A DNA stretch of 40,449 nucleotides from an uncultured Clostridia bacterium (GTDB lineage: Bacteria > Bacillota > Clostridia > Christensenellales > Aristaeellaceae). The position numbers and the translations under genes were made by a program. Each line of letters opens with the position of its first letter. Within the stretch, counting starts at the first letter, position 1. The notes under the pieces were generated by a model that was not told the DNA's origin, ran no database searches, and saw nothing but the letters and a program-made list of their open reading frames with translations. This document shows positions 1 to 7,815 of this stretch, in pieces. Location: NCBI GenBank assembly GCA_937907055.1, contig CALCTW010000087.1:1-40449 (forward strand). Direction: 5' to 3'.

Positions 1-1710
1 CTATCTGTGGAAGTGCGTGCTGAAGAACGCGGACGGCAAGGCGGTCGAGACCAATGTCGTCCAGCTGAAGGAGCCTGTGGTCGCTCCCGAAGTCAATATC
101 ATCGCCCAGCCTGAGGATGTGTACACCAAGACCGGCGTGAAGATCTCCTTCACGGTCGAAGCCGAGAATGTCGATACCTATCAGTGGATGTATTCCTCCA
201 ATAACGGCGATACATGGCGCAACACCTCCTTTGAGGGCGCGCAGACCGATACCCTGTCCATGACCGCGCGCAGCACCTACTTCCCCTATCTGTGGAAGTG
301 CGTGCTGAAGAACGCGGACGGCAAGGCGGTCGAGACCAATATCGTCCAGATCAAGGAGCCCGAGGCCGCGCCCGAGATCGTGATCACCGCGCAGCCTGAA
401 GATGTGTATACGAAGATGAGCGTGAAGATCTCCTTCACGGTCAAGGCTGAAAATGTTGTTTCCTATCAGTGGATGTATTCTCTTAATAACGGCGACACCT
501 GGCGCAACACCTCCTTTGAGGGCGCGCAGACCGATACCCTGTCCATGACCGCCCGCACCACCTATCTCTCCTATCTGTGGAAGTGCGTGCTGACCGACGG
601 CGACGGCAACCAGGTGGAGACCGCGATCGTTCAGATCAAGACCGCCGAGCCTGCCAAGGGTGTTGTGATCACCGCTCAGCCGGAAGATCAGTTCAGCGAT
701 GTCGGCAAACGTATCTATTTCACGGTCGAAGCCGAGAACGTATCCACCTATCAGTGGCAGTATTCCACCGATGACGGCGCTACCTGGCGCAATACCTCCT
801 TTGAGGGCGCGCAGACCGCCAGCCTCACGATGCTGGCCCGCAGCACCTATTATCCCTACCTGTGGAAGTGCGTGATGAAGAACGCGGACGGTGTCGCGGT
901 CGAGACCAACGCCGTGCAGATCAAGCTTCCCGTTCCCACCACCGATGTTGTGATCAAGACCCAGCCTGCCGATAAGACGGCTGATGTCAACAAGCGCGTT
1001 TCCATTGCGGTCGAAGCCGAGAACGTGGTCACCTATGAGTGGATGGTCTCCAAGGATGACGGCGCTACATGGACGGCGACCACGCTGACCGGTCACTCCA
1101 CGGATACGCTGAGCCTGCTCATCAGGGAAGAATACTATGACTGGTGCTTCAAGTGCGTGATGACCGGTATTGAAGGCGATGAAGCCGAGACCGTTGTAGT
1201 CCGCGTTCTGAAGCCTGTCCTCTCCGAACTGATCGTGATCACCGCTCAGCCCGAAGATCAGATCGCCGCTGTCGGCGCGAAGGTGCAGCTGACCGTGGTG
1301 GCTGAAAACGCGGCGGAATATCAGTGGGTCTATTCCCGCGATGAAGGCGTCACCTGGCGTAACACCACCCTGGCCGGCGCCCAGACCGCGACCCTGACCC
1401 TTACCGCGAAGGCTGATTATTACGCCTGGCCCTGGAAGTGCGTAATGACCGACGCTGAGGGCAACATGATGGATTCTGATTGCGCCTATCTGATCGATCC
1501 CACCGGTCTGGAAGGTCAGATCATCACCGAGCCCGCCCCCATCACCCTGGTTGCCAATGATGAAGATGCCGTGCTGACGGTCGTCGCGGAGAATATCGCC
1601 GCTTACCAGTGGCAGTATTCCGAGGATCTGGGCAAGACCTGGGTCGCCTGCACCGGTGCCGGCAATGACACGGACAGTGTCACCGTCGTGCCTGCCGTTC
1701 TCCGTAACGC
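1..1710 (+). repeat. Tandem 285-bp (95-codon) repeat array inside the Ig-like gene
   Basis: The same point in the repeat (ctatctgtgg or its equivalent) recurs at 1, 286, 571, 856, 1141 and 1426, an exact 285-bp step. The next unit is 3 bp shorter (conserved Trp codon at 1715 instead of 1718). The first units are nearly identical at DNA level: bases 1-55 and 286-340 match exactly, as does the stretch around 215-267 with its copy near 500-552. Later units diverge strongly. Confidence 0.9.
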
Positions 1711-2383
1711 CATGTGGTATCGCTGCGAAATGGTCGACCTGCTCGGTCAGGTACTGACCACGCAGGTCGTATACATCCAGTCTCCTGTTGTGATCCACGC
1801 CCAGCCCGATTCCGTCATTGCGGATGAAGGCGAGCAGGCGACCTTCGAGGTCGATGCTGAATACTACACGGAAGTCCTGTGGCAGTATTCCGCTGATAAC
1901 GGCGAGACCTGGACCGACTGCACCGAAGAAAGCGCAACTTCCGTGACCCTCGTCATCGATGTGGTCTCCGATCTGAACGGTTACCTCTTCCGCTGCGTGC
2001 TGACCGGCGTTGTTGAAGATAATGTCGTCACCACCGATGAAGTCAGCCTGACGGTTCTGACCATCTACGCTGACGGCGTGGCCTACACCCTGACGGACGG
2101 CGATCATTATCTGGTCACCGGCTACAAGGGCGAAGGCGGCGAGGTCGTGGTTCTGTCTGAGGTCATGGGTCTGCCTGTTACCGCTGTTGCCGCGAAGGCC
2201 TTCATGGGTGATACCACCATCACTTCCGTCACCCTGCCTTCTTCCGTGACCGCGATCGGCGTGTCCGCCTTTGAGAACTGCACCGCGCTCGAATCTGTCA
2301 CGCTGAGCAATCTGGTGAACACCATCGAACGCCGCGCGTTCGCGAACTGCACTTCCCTCAAATCGATGAATTGCACCGATTAA
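2..2383 (+). CDS. Ig-like repeat / BspA leucine-rich repeat surface protein (5' end outside window)
   Basis: The reading frame is open from the first bases of the window, so this is the C-terminal 793 or so residues of a longer protein. An internal GTG at 17 is not a credible start because it lies inside a repeat unit (YLWKCV). The visible part is a string of about seven Ig-like beta-sandwich modules of roughly 95 residues. Each has an opening like ITAQPED, a central YQW..YS.D.G.TW and a closing W(K)C(V). Near the end is a short domain (TIYADGVAYTL) followed by about two BspA-type leucine-rich repeats (ITSVTLPSSVTAIG, FENCTALESVTL). Such proteins are normally exported and act in adhesion or carbohydrate contact; no anchor or secretion signal lies in the visible part. 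It ends in mid-repeat at SLKSMNCTD. A UUCG terminator follows at once. Family assignment is good; the exact role is unknown. Confidence 0.85.
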   Translation, partial: YLWKCVLKNADGKAVETNVVQLKEPVVAPEVNIIAQPEDVYTKTGVKISFTVEAENVDTYQWMYSSNNGDTWRNTSFEGAQTDTLSMTARSTYFPYLWKCVLKNADGKAVETNIVQIKEPEAAPEIVITAQPEDVYTKMSVKISFTVKAENVVSYQWMYSLNNGDTWRNTSFEGAQTDTLSMTARTTYLSYLWKCVLTDGDGNQVETAIVQIKTAEPAKGVVITAQPEDQFSDVGKRIYFTVEAENVSTYQWQYSTDDGATWRNTSFEGAQTASLTMLARSTYYPYLWKCVMKNADGVAVETNAVQIKLPVPTTDVVIKTQPADKTADVNKRVSIAVEAENVVTYEWMVSKDDGATWTATTLTGHSTDTLSLLIREEYYDWCFKCVMTGIEGDEAETVVVRVLKPVLSELIVITAQPEDQIAAVGAKVQLTVVAENAAEYQWVYSRDEGVTWRNTTLAGAQTATLTLTAKADYYAWPWKCVMTDAEGNMMDSDCAYLIDPTGLEGQIITEPAPITLVANDEDAVLTVVAENIAAYQWQYSEDLGKTWVACTGAGNDTDSVTVVPAVLRNAMWYRCEMVDLLGQVLTTQVVYIQSPVVIHAQPDSVIADEGEQATFEVDAEYYTEVLWQYSADNGETWTDCTEESATSVTLVIDVVSDLNGYLFRCVLTGVVEDNVVTTDEVSLTVLTIYADGVAYTLTDGDHYLVTGYKGEGGEVVVLSEVMGLPVTAVAAKAFMGDTTITSVTLPSSVTAIGVSAFENCTALESVTLSNLVNTIERRAFANCTSLKSMNCTD

Positions 2384-2399
2384 GGATCTATGCTATACT
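2371..2399 (+). promoter_or_regulatory. Possible sigma-A promoter for dtd cluster, overlapping the upstream stop codon
   Basis: TTGCAC at 2371-2376 and TATACT at 2394-2399 are separated by 17 bp. The predicted start, near 2406, would fall inside the terminator hairpin that follows. The upstream gene would then be terminated while the new transcript would lack the 5' half of the stem. This is a pattern match only. Confidence 0.4.
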
Positions 2400-2401
2400 T
2401 G

Positions 2402-2427
2402 GGGAGCCCTTCGGGGCTCCCTTTTTT
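2402..2427 (+). terminator. Intrinsic terminator with UUCG tetraloop
   Basis: An 8-bp perfect stem (GGGAGCCC at 2402-2409 with GGGCTCCC at 2414-2421) closes a TTCG loop through a C-G pair and is followed by six T. It ends the Ig-like surface protein gene. Confidence 0.9.
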
Positions 2428-2452
2428 ATGATTTTTTCAGGAGGAACAGGCG

Positions 2453-2902
2453 ATGAGAGCAGTCATTCAGCGTGTCACAGAGGCTTCCGTGACGGTGGAA
2501 GGTCAGGTCGTTTCCGCGATCGAAAAGGGTTATCTGCTGCTGCTGGGTGTGGAAAAGGGCGATACGGAAAAGGACGCGGCGTATCTGGCCGGAAAGACCG
2601 CCAAGCTGCGGATCTTTGAAGATGAGAACGGCAAGATGAACCTTTCCGGCCGTGATATCGGCGGCAGTGTGCTGGCGGTCAGCCAGTTCACCCTGCTTGG
2701 CGACGCGCGCGGGCAGAATCGTCCTTCCTTCATTCAGGCGGAGCTTCCCGAAGCGGCCAACGCGCTGTATCAGCGCTTCTGCGAACTGCTCCGCGCGGAG
2801 GGGATCCCGGTCAGTCAGGGCATTTTCCGGGCGGATATGAAGGTGCGCCTGCTCAATGACGGCCCGGTCACCATCCTGCTGGATTCTAAAAAGACATTCT
2901 GA
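2453..2902 (+). CDS. dtd: D-aminoacyl-tRNA deacylase
   Basis: This 149-residue cytosolic enzyme removes D-amino acids (and glycine from tRNA-Ala) wrongly attached to tRNA. The full family signature is present: SQFTL at residues 77-81, the NRPSF stretch at 89-93 and the cross-subunit Gly-cisPro motif in NDGPVT (Gly137-Pro138), which screens chirality in the DTD dimer. The length is the usual 145-150. The ATG at 2453 has AGGAGG eight bases upstream and begins with the typical MRAVIQRV. It is the first gene of a tight cluster with the MBL hydrolase (8-bp gap), hemZ and an asparaginase. Identification is firm. Confidence 0.97.
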   Translation: MRAVIQRVTEASVTVEGQVVSAIEKGYLLLLGVEKGDTEKDAAYLAGKTAKLRIFEDENGKMNLSGRDIGGSVLAVSQFTLLGDARGQNRPSFIQAELPEAANALYQRFCELLRAEGIPVSQGIFRADMKVRLLNDGPVTILLDSKKTF

Positions 2903-2910
2903 GGCGTTTT

Positions 2911-3492
2911 ATGACGATCACGACCATTCCGGTGGGCGAGCTGGCCACCAATTGCTATCTGCTGCAGAAGGATGATGCTTCTCCTGTTGTTCTGATCGAT
3001 CCGGGCGCGGATCCGGAAAGCATTCTGCGTGCCGTTCACGGGCGGCCTGTCGCTGCCATTCTGCTGACACACGGCCATTTTGATCATATCGGCGCGGTAG
3101 ACGCGCTGCCGGACGCGCCGCTCTACATTCATGAACTGGACGCGGAAATGCTGATGGACGGTCGGAAGAACGGCGCGTATTCGCTGGGCTTTGAGGGGCT
3201 CTGCCGCAGAAAGGCGATCCCGGTCCGGGAGGGCGATACGCTCACTTTGGGCGGTATCGTATTCACGGTGCTGCATACCCCGGGGCATACGCGCGGCAGT
3301 GTCACCTATCAGACGGAGGATGCTCTGTTTACCGGAGATACGCTGTTCCACCGGGGCTACGGCCGCACCGATCTTTACGGCGGAAGTTTTGCCGACATCC
3401 GCGTCTCCCTGCGCAGGCTGCTGTCCCTGCCGCCCGCGCTGCGCTTCTATCCCGGGCACGGCCCTTCCGCCACCCTTGAACAGGAAAGGTAA
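2911..3492 (+). CDS. MBL-fold metallohydrolase, glyoxalase II-like
   Basis: This 193-residue protein has the metallo-beta-lactamase metal sites in order: THGHFDH (His54, His56, Asp58, His59), PGHT (His126), GDTLF (Asp143) and PGHGP (His183). This is the short glyoxalase II-like (YcbL-type) subfamily, which lacks the C-terminal substrate domain of true hydroxyacylglutathione hydrolase. It therefore probably cleaves a small thioester or other ester whose identity cannot be read from sequence. The ATG at 2911 follows GAGGCG. It lies 8 bp after dtd and 6 bp before hemZ, so it is almost certainly cotranscribed; dtd-MBL-hemZ adjacency is familiar in clostridia. Confidence 0.92.
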   Translation: MTITTIPVGELATNCYLLQKDDASPVVLIDPGADPESILRAVHGRPVAAILLTHGHFDHIGAVDALPDAPLYIHELDAEMLMDGRKNGAYSLGFEGLCRRKAIPVREGDTLTLGGIVFTVLHTPGHTRGSVTYQTEDALFTGDTLFHRGYGRTDLYGGSFADIRVSLRRLLSLPPALRFYPGHGPSATLEQER

Positions 3493-3498
3493 TTCATC

Positions 3499-4974
3499 AT
3501 GCGTTATTCGATTCTGATGCCGGAGAGCAGTCTCCGTTTCGCGCCGGATGTGGCCGATGTACTGCGCATTTTTTACGGCGCGGGGGAGATGCTGATCGGG
3601 ACCCCGGGCGGTGATATCACCGCGCAGGAGACGGAGAGCGTTGAAAACGGCATCCGCACCGCGCGCGTCACCGTGCAGGGCATTTCCGCGGAGGAACAGG
3701 CGCCTGTCATGGCGGATGAACTGGAGGACAAGCGCTTCCATAAGCGGCAGATCAAGCTGGCGGCCTACACCTGCGTTCAACAATTGACCGGGCGCCGTCC
3801 GCCGTGGGGCTCCCTGACCGGCATCCGTCCCACCCGTCTTTTTTACGCGGCGATGGACCGCGGGCTTACGGAGGAACAGGCGGAGCAGGAGATGCGCTCG
3901 CTTTTTGATGTCAGCGAGGAAAAGGCCGCTCTGCTTCGCAGGATCGTTTCCGTGCAGAGCGCGCTGACGCTGCCCCGCATGGATGAAGTGGATATCTATG
4001 TGGGCATTCCGTTCTGTGTCACGCGCTGCGCCTACTGCTCCTTCCTCAGCGGCGAAGTGGGAAAGGGAAAGCAGCTGCTGCCCTATACCGAAGCGCTGGA
4101 AAAGGAGATCCGCGGCGTGATCCGTCTGGTGCGCGAAAAGAGCCTGAAACCGCGCGCGTTCTATATGGGCGGCGGCACGCCCACCTCCCTGCCGGCGCCG
4201 CTGCTGCGCCGGGTGCTGCACGCGGCAAGTCCACTGATCAGCCAATGCCGGGAGGTGACGGTGGAAGCCGGACGACCGGATACCATCGATCGCGAAAAGC
4301 TGCAGATCATCCTGCAATCCGGCGCGGGGCGCATCTCGATCAATCCGCAGACCATGCATGATGAGACGCTGAAACTCATCGGCCGCGCCCATACGCGCGC
4401 CCAATGTGAACAGGCCTACGCGCTGGCGCGGGAACTGGGCTTTGGCCATATCAATATGGATCTGATCGCCGGGCTGCCCGGTGAGGACGCGGAGATGTTC
4501 GATCAGACATTGGCCTGGAGCCGCGGCCTCGCGCCGGAGAGCCTCACGGTGCATACGCTGTCCATCAAGCACTCCTCCCTTCTGCATCTGTGGGAGGCGC
4601 AGCTGCCGGACGGTGAGATGACCGCCTCCATGGTACGGGCAGGCGCCGCGGAGGCCGCCGCGCGCGGTCTGGAGCCGTATTATCTCTACCGGCAGAAGTA
4701 TATGGCCGGAAATCTGGAAAACGTGGGCTATGCCCTGCCCGGGCATGCCTGTATCTATAATGTGGATATGATGGAGGAGACCGGAAACATCCTCGCGCTG
4801 GGCGCGGGCGGGATCTCCAAGCGACTGTTCCCGCCGCGCGGGCATATCGAGCGCGCGCCGAATGTGAGCGATATCGCGCATTACATCACCCGTGTGGACG
4901 AGATGATCGAACGCAAGCGGGTGCTGTGGGAGCGTGAAGACGCCGGAAACGCGCGCGAGACCGTGGCGGAATGA
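3499..4974 (+). CDS. hemZ: HemZ-type coproporphyrinogen III oxidase-like radical SAM protein
   Basis: This 491-residue protein has an N-terminal non-SAM region (about 1-160) and then a radical SAM barrel with the cluster motif CVTRCAYC (Cys173, Cys177, Cys180). GGGTP (SAM contact) and a HemN-like C-terminal part follow. Length and architecture match Bacillus HemZ (about 500 residues) rather than HemN or HemW (380-460). HemZ was named as an oxygen-independent coproporphyrinogen dehydrogenase, but many members occur where there is no haem pathway, and no other haem gene is in this window. The ATG at 3499 is 6 bp after the MBL gene. A second HemN-family gene, hemW, sits at 23.3-24.5 kb and is broken. 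Confidence 0.88.
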   Translation: MRYSILMPESSLRFAPDVADVLRIFYGAGEMLIGTPGGDITAQETESVENGIRTARVTVQGISAEEQAPVMADELEDKRFHKRQIKLAAYTCVQQLTGRRPPWGSLTGIRPTRLFYAAMDRGLTEEQAEQEMRSLFDVSEEKAALLRRIVSVQSALTLPRMDEVDIYVGIPFCVTRCAYCSFLSGEVGKGKQLLPYTEALEKEIRGVIRLVREKSLKPRAFYMGGGTPTSLPAPLLRRVLHAASPLISQCREVTVEAGRPDTIDREKLQIILQSGAGRISINPQTMHDETLKLIGRAHTRAQCEQAYALARELGFGHINMDLIAGLPGEDAEMFDQTLAWSRGLAPESLTVHTLSIKHSSLLHLWEAQLPDGEMTASMVRAGAAEAAARGLEPYYLYRQKYMAGNLENVGYALPGHACIYNVDMMEETGNILALGAGGISKRLFPPRGHIERAPNVSDIAHYITRVDEMIERKRVLWEREDAGNARETVAE

Positions 4975-4992
4975 CCGGTCCGGAAGAGGAAT

Positions 4993-6024
4993 ATGCCGAA
5001 TAAGTTCAAAAAACGGGTCCTGATCATCAATACCGGCGGCACGATCTGCATGACCCATACCGGAAACGGTTACGCGCCGGATCAGAAGGCCTTTCACGCC
5101 GCGCTGGAGGCGATGCCGGAGCTGCACGCCGAAGAAATGCCGGAGTGGGAGCTTCTGGACATGGATCCGCTGCTGGATTCCTCCAATGTGACGGTGGAGG
5201 AGTGGAATGCCATCGGTACCCTGATCGCGGATCATTATGACCGTTACGACGGGTTTGTGATCCTGCACGGTACGGATACCATGGCCTATACGGCCTCGGC
5301 GCTTTCCTTCATGCTGGAGGAGCTGGGAAAGCCCGTGGTCATTACCGGCTCGCAGATCCCGCTGAAGGAACTGCGCAGTGACGGCAAGGATAATCTCATC
5401 ACCTCTCTCATGATCGCGGCCGGTGACCGTGTATTTGAGGTGTGCGTCTATTTTGCCAATCAGCTCCGCCGCGGAAACCGCACCATCAAGTATTCCGCCA
5501 GTGATCTGATCGCGTTCGCCTCGCCCAATTGTCCGCGTCTGGCTTCGGCGGGCATCCATATCGAATACAATGACGCGATCCTGCTTCCCCGTCCGAAGGG
5601 AGCGTTCCGCTGTCAGCTGTTCAGCAAGATCCCCATCGGGGTCATCAAGGTCTTCCCGGGCATCCAGTTCGAATTGTTCGAGTCCATCATGACCGAGAGC
5701 CTCCGGGGGATCGTGATCGAGACCTTCGGAGCCGGGAATATCCCCAGCAACGCCTCCGCGCTGCTGCCGATCATCGAAAAGGCCTACCGGAACGGCACGA
5801 TCATCACCGTATGCACGCAGTGCCCGCAGGGGACCGTCCTGCTGGGCACCTACCAGACCAGCGATCCCCTCAAGCAGGTCGGCGCGGTATGCGGCTGGGA
5901 TATGACCACTGAGGCCGCGGTCGCGAAGCTGTATTATCTGTTCAGCAAGGGGCTGGACAAGGCTTCCATCCGCCGTCAGATGGAGATCCCCCTGCGGGGG
6001 GAATGCTCCGTCCTCACGGAATGA
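4993..6024 (+). CDS. ansA: L-asparaginase, type I (cytosolic)
   Basis: This 343-residue protein hydrolyses L-asparagine to aspartate and ammonia. Both catalytic threonine motifs are present: INTGGTI with TGGT at 14-17, and HGTDTMAYT at 92-100 with the Thr94-Asp95 pair. The lysine of the second triad is in SDGKDN. There is no signal peptide, and the spacing and length match the cytosolic type I (AnsA) enzymes rather than periplasmic type II. Start ATG 4993 follows AGAGGA. It is the last gene of the dtd cluster, 18 bp after hemZ, and is closed by a terminator at 6057-6081. Aspartate/asparagine is the likely substrate; a glutaminase side activity cannot be excluded. Confidence 0.93.
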   Translation: MPNKFKKRVLIINTGGTICMTHTGNGYAPDQKAFHAALEAMPELHAEEMPEWELLDMDPLLDSSNVTVEEWNAIGTLIADHYDRYDGFVILHGTDTMAYTASALSFMLEELGKPVVITGSQIPLKELRSDGKDNLITSLMIAAGDRVFEVCVYFANQLRRGNRTIKYSASDLIAFASPNCPRLASAGIHIEYNDAILLPRPKGAFRCQLFSKIPIGVIKVFPGIQFELFESIMTESLRGIVIETFGAGNIPSNASALLPIIEKAYRNGTIITVCTQCPQGTVLLGTYQTSDPLKQVGAVCGWDMTTEAAVAKLYYLFSKGLDKASIRRQMEIPLRGECSVLTE

Positions 6025-6056
6025 ATCTCTGTCTCCGCGGACGGCACAAAGAATAC

Positions 6057-6081
6057 AAAAAGCGCGTGAAACCGCGCTTTT
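6057..6081 (+). terminator. Intrinsic terminator after asparaginase gene
   Basis: GCGCG (6062-6066) pairs with CGCGC (6073-6077) around a six-base loop. The stem is extended by an A-run on the left and TTTT on the right (6078-6081). Confidence 0.75.
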
Positions 6082-6095
6082 CTGCTGCTTGCCCC

Positions 6096-6124
6096 TTGTG
6101 TTAAGGGGAAGGAACAGTTAAAAT
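6096..6124 (+). promoter_or_regulatory. Sigma-A-type promoter for prfC
   Basis: TTGTGT (6096-6101), a 17-bp spacer and TAAAAT (6119-6124). It lies just after the asparaginase terminator and about 90 bp before prfC, so prfC has its own transcription start near 6131. Confidence 0.65.
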
Positions 6125-6140
6125 AATACTGGGATGTTAT

Positions 6141-6190
6141 GGGGCATCGATGCCCCTCCCGTGAACCGTGATTTTTCAGGGCTTTGCCCT
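6141..6190 (+). promoter_or_regulatory. prfC leader with two hairpins
   Basis: The predicted 5' untranslated region holds a perfect 16-bp palindrome, GGGGCATCGATGCCCC (6141-6156), and a second stem with AGGGC (6178-6182) against GCCCT (6186-6190). The second stem lies just upstream of the TAAGGAG ribosome binding site (6198-6204). Neither is followed by a T-run, so they are not terminators. Confidence 0.5.
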
Positions 6191-6212
6191 CTGATTCTAA
6201 GGAGTAAAACCT

Positions 6213-7814
6213 ATGTCTGAACTTACCCGGGCGGTGGAACGCCGCCGCACATTTGCCATCATCAGTCACCCGGACGCCGGTAAGACTACGCTGACAGAAA
6301 AGCTGCTGCTTTACGGCGGAGCCATCCGTCAGGCCGGCAGCGTCAAGGCGCGCCGCGCGGAGCGTCACGCCACTTCCGACTGGATGGAGATCGAAAAGCA
6401 GCGCGGCATTTCGGTCACCTCCTCCGCCATGCAGTTTGAGTTTGACGGCTATCATATCAATATTCTGGATACCCCGGGCCACCAGGACTTCAGCGAGGAT
6501 ACCTACCGCGTGCTGGTGGCGGCGGACAGCGCTGTCATGCTGATCGACGCCGCGAAGGGCGTGGAGGAGCAGACACTGAAGCTCTTCAAGGTCTGCCGTA
6601 TGCGCGGGATCCCCATCTTCACCTTTGTCAATAAGATGGACCGCGCCGCGCGTGATCCTTTTGAACTGATGCAGGAGATCGAGAACGTGCTGGGGATCCG
6701 GGCCTGCCCGGTCAACTGGCCCATCGGTGTGGACGGCGATTTCCAGGGCGTTTATCACCGCGATGAGAAGAACGTGGAACTGTATTTCGGCGGTGACCAC
6801 GGTAAGACCCGCGCGCAGAAGACAGTCGTCGCGCTGGATGATCCCATGATCAAAGATGTGCTGGATCAGCATTATCTGGATCGTCTGCATGATGAAGTGG
6901 AGCTGCTGGACGAAGCGGGCGATGATTTCGATCTGGAGGCTGTTCGCCGCGGCGAGCTGACCCCCATGTTCTTCGGCAGCGCCGTTACCAACTTCGGTGT
7001 GGAGCCGTTCCTGTACCGCTTCCTGCGCTACACCCTGCCGCCGCTCTCCCGTGAGGCGGATACCGGCATCGTGGATCCCGAGGATGAGCGCTTCAGCGGC
7101 TTTATCTTCAAGATCCAGGCCAACATGAACCCGGCGCACCGCGACCGTCTGGCCTTCCTGCGTGTTGTCAGCGGTGTTTTTGAAAAGGGCATGACGGTCT
7201 GGCATTCCGGCACCAACAAGGATATTCAGGTCAAGCAGCCCCAGCAGTTCATGGCGGACGAGCGCGAGGGCGTGGAAAAGGCCTATCCCGGTGATATCAT
7301 CGGTCTGTTTGATCCCGGCATCTATCGCCTCGGCGATACGCTCGCGGTGGGCCGCAAGATCAAATTTGAAAAGATCCCCGTCTTCGCGCCTGAACGCTTC
7401 GCGCGTGTGCGTCCTGTGGACAGCATGAAGCGCAAGCAGTTCGTCAAGGGCATCACGCAGCTGGCTGAAGAAGGCGCGATCCAGACCTTCCGCCGGGATG
7501 AGACCGGCATGGAGGAGTTCATCGTGGGCGTCGTGGGTGAACTGCAGTTTGATGTGCTCACCTACCGCCTCAAGAGCGAATACGGTGTGGATCTGCGCAT
7601 GGATCGTCTGGACTATCGCTTCGTCCGCTGGGTGAAGGATTGCCCTGTGCCCGATTATGCCGATCTGCAGCTTACTTCCACCTCCGCCCGCGGCTATGAC
7701 AGTCATGACAACCGGGTGCTGTTCTTTGAAAACGACTGGTCCATCCGTCTGGCGGGCGAGAAGAACAAGGGTCTGGAGCTGACCGAGATCGCCCCTAGGG
7801 AAGTGGAAAAATAA
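6213..7814 (+). CDS. prfC: Peptide chain release factor 3
   Basis: This 533-residue translational GTPase releases RF1/RF2 from the ribosome after termination. The G1 loop is SHPDAGKTT (18-26), the switch II motif is DTPGHQDFSEDTY and G4 is NKMD. The stretch KARRAERHATSDWMEIEKQR is typical of RF3 rather than EF-G, and the domain III sequence with VVGELQFDVL is also RF3-like. The length equals the family norm (about 530). The ATG at 6213 is set by TAAGGAG nine bases upstream. The stop is one base before the next gene, so the two are probably translationally coupled. Confidence 0.97.
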   Translation: MSELTRAVERRRTFAIISHPDAGKTTLTEKLLLYGGAIRQAGSVKARRAERHATSDWMEIEKQRGISVTSSAMQFEFDGYHINILDTPGHQDFSEDTYRVLVAADSAVMLIDAAKGVEEQTLKLFKVCRMRGIPIFTFVNKMDRAARDPFELMQEIENVLGIRACPVNWPIGVDGDFQGVYHRDEKNVELYFGGDHGKTRAQKTVVALDDPMIKDVLDQHYLDRLHDEVELLDEAGDDFDLEAVRRGELTPMFFGSAVTNFGVEPFLYRFLRYTLPPLSREADTGIVDPEDERFSGFIFKIQANMNPAHRDRLAFLRVVSGVFEKGMTVWHSGTNKDIQVKQPQQFMADEREGVEKAYPGDIIGLFDPGIYRLGDTLAVGRKIKFEKIPVFAPERFARVRPVDSMKRKQFVKGITQLAEEGAIQTFRRDETGMEEFIVGVVGELQFDVLTYRLKSEYGVDLRMDRLDYRFVRWVKDCPVPDYADLQLTSTSARGYDSHDNRVLFFENDWSIRLAGEKNKGLELTEIAPREVEK

Positions 7815-7815
7815 G

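Noticed and set aside
1..1710. CRISPR-like or satellite explanation for the repeat array
   Set aside because: The repeats are coding, 285 bp long, adjacent without spacers and in one open frame.
2815..5559. 914-residue open frame on the minus strand
   Set aside because: It lies antisense to dtd, the MBL gene, hemZ and ansA, which have clear family motifs. GC-rich codon use (few TTA, CTA and TCA codons) leaves the complementary frame open. No ribosome binding site or recognisable domain.
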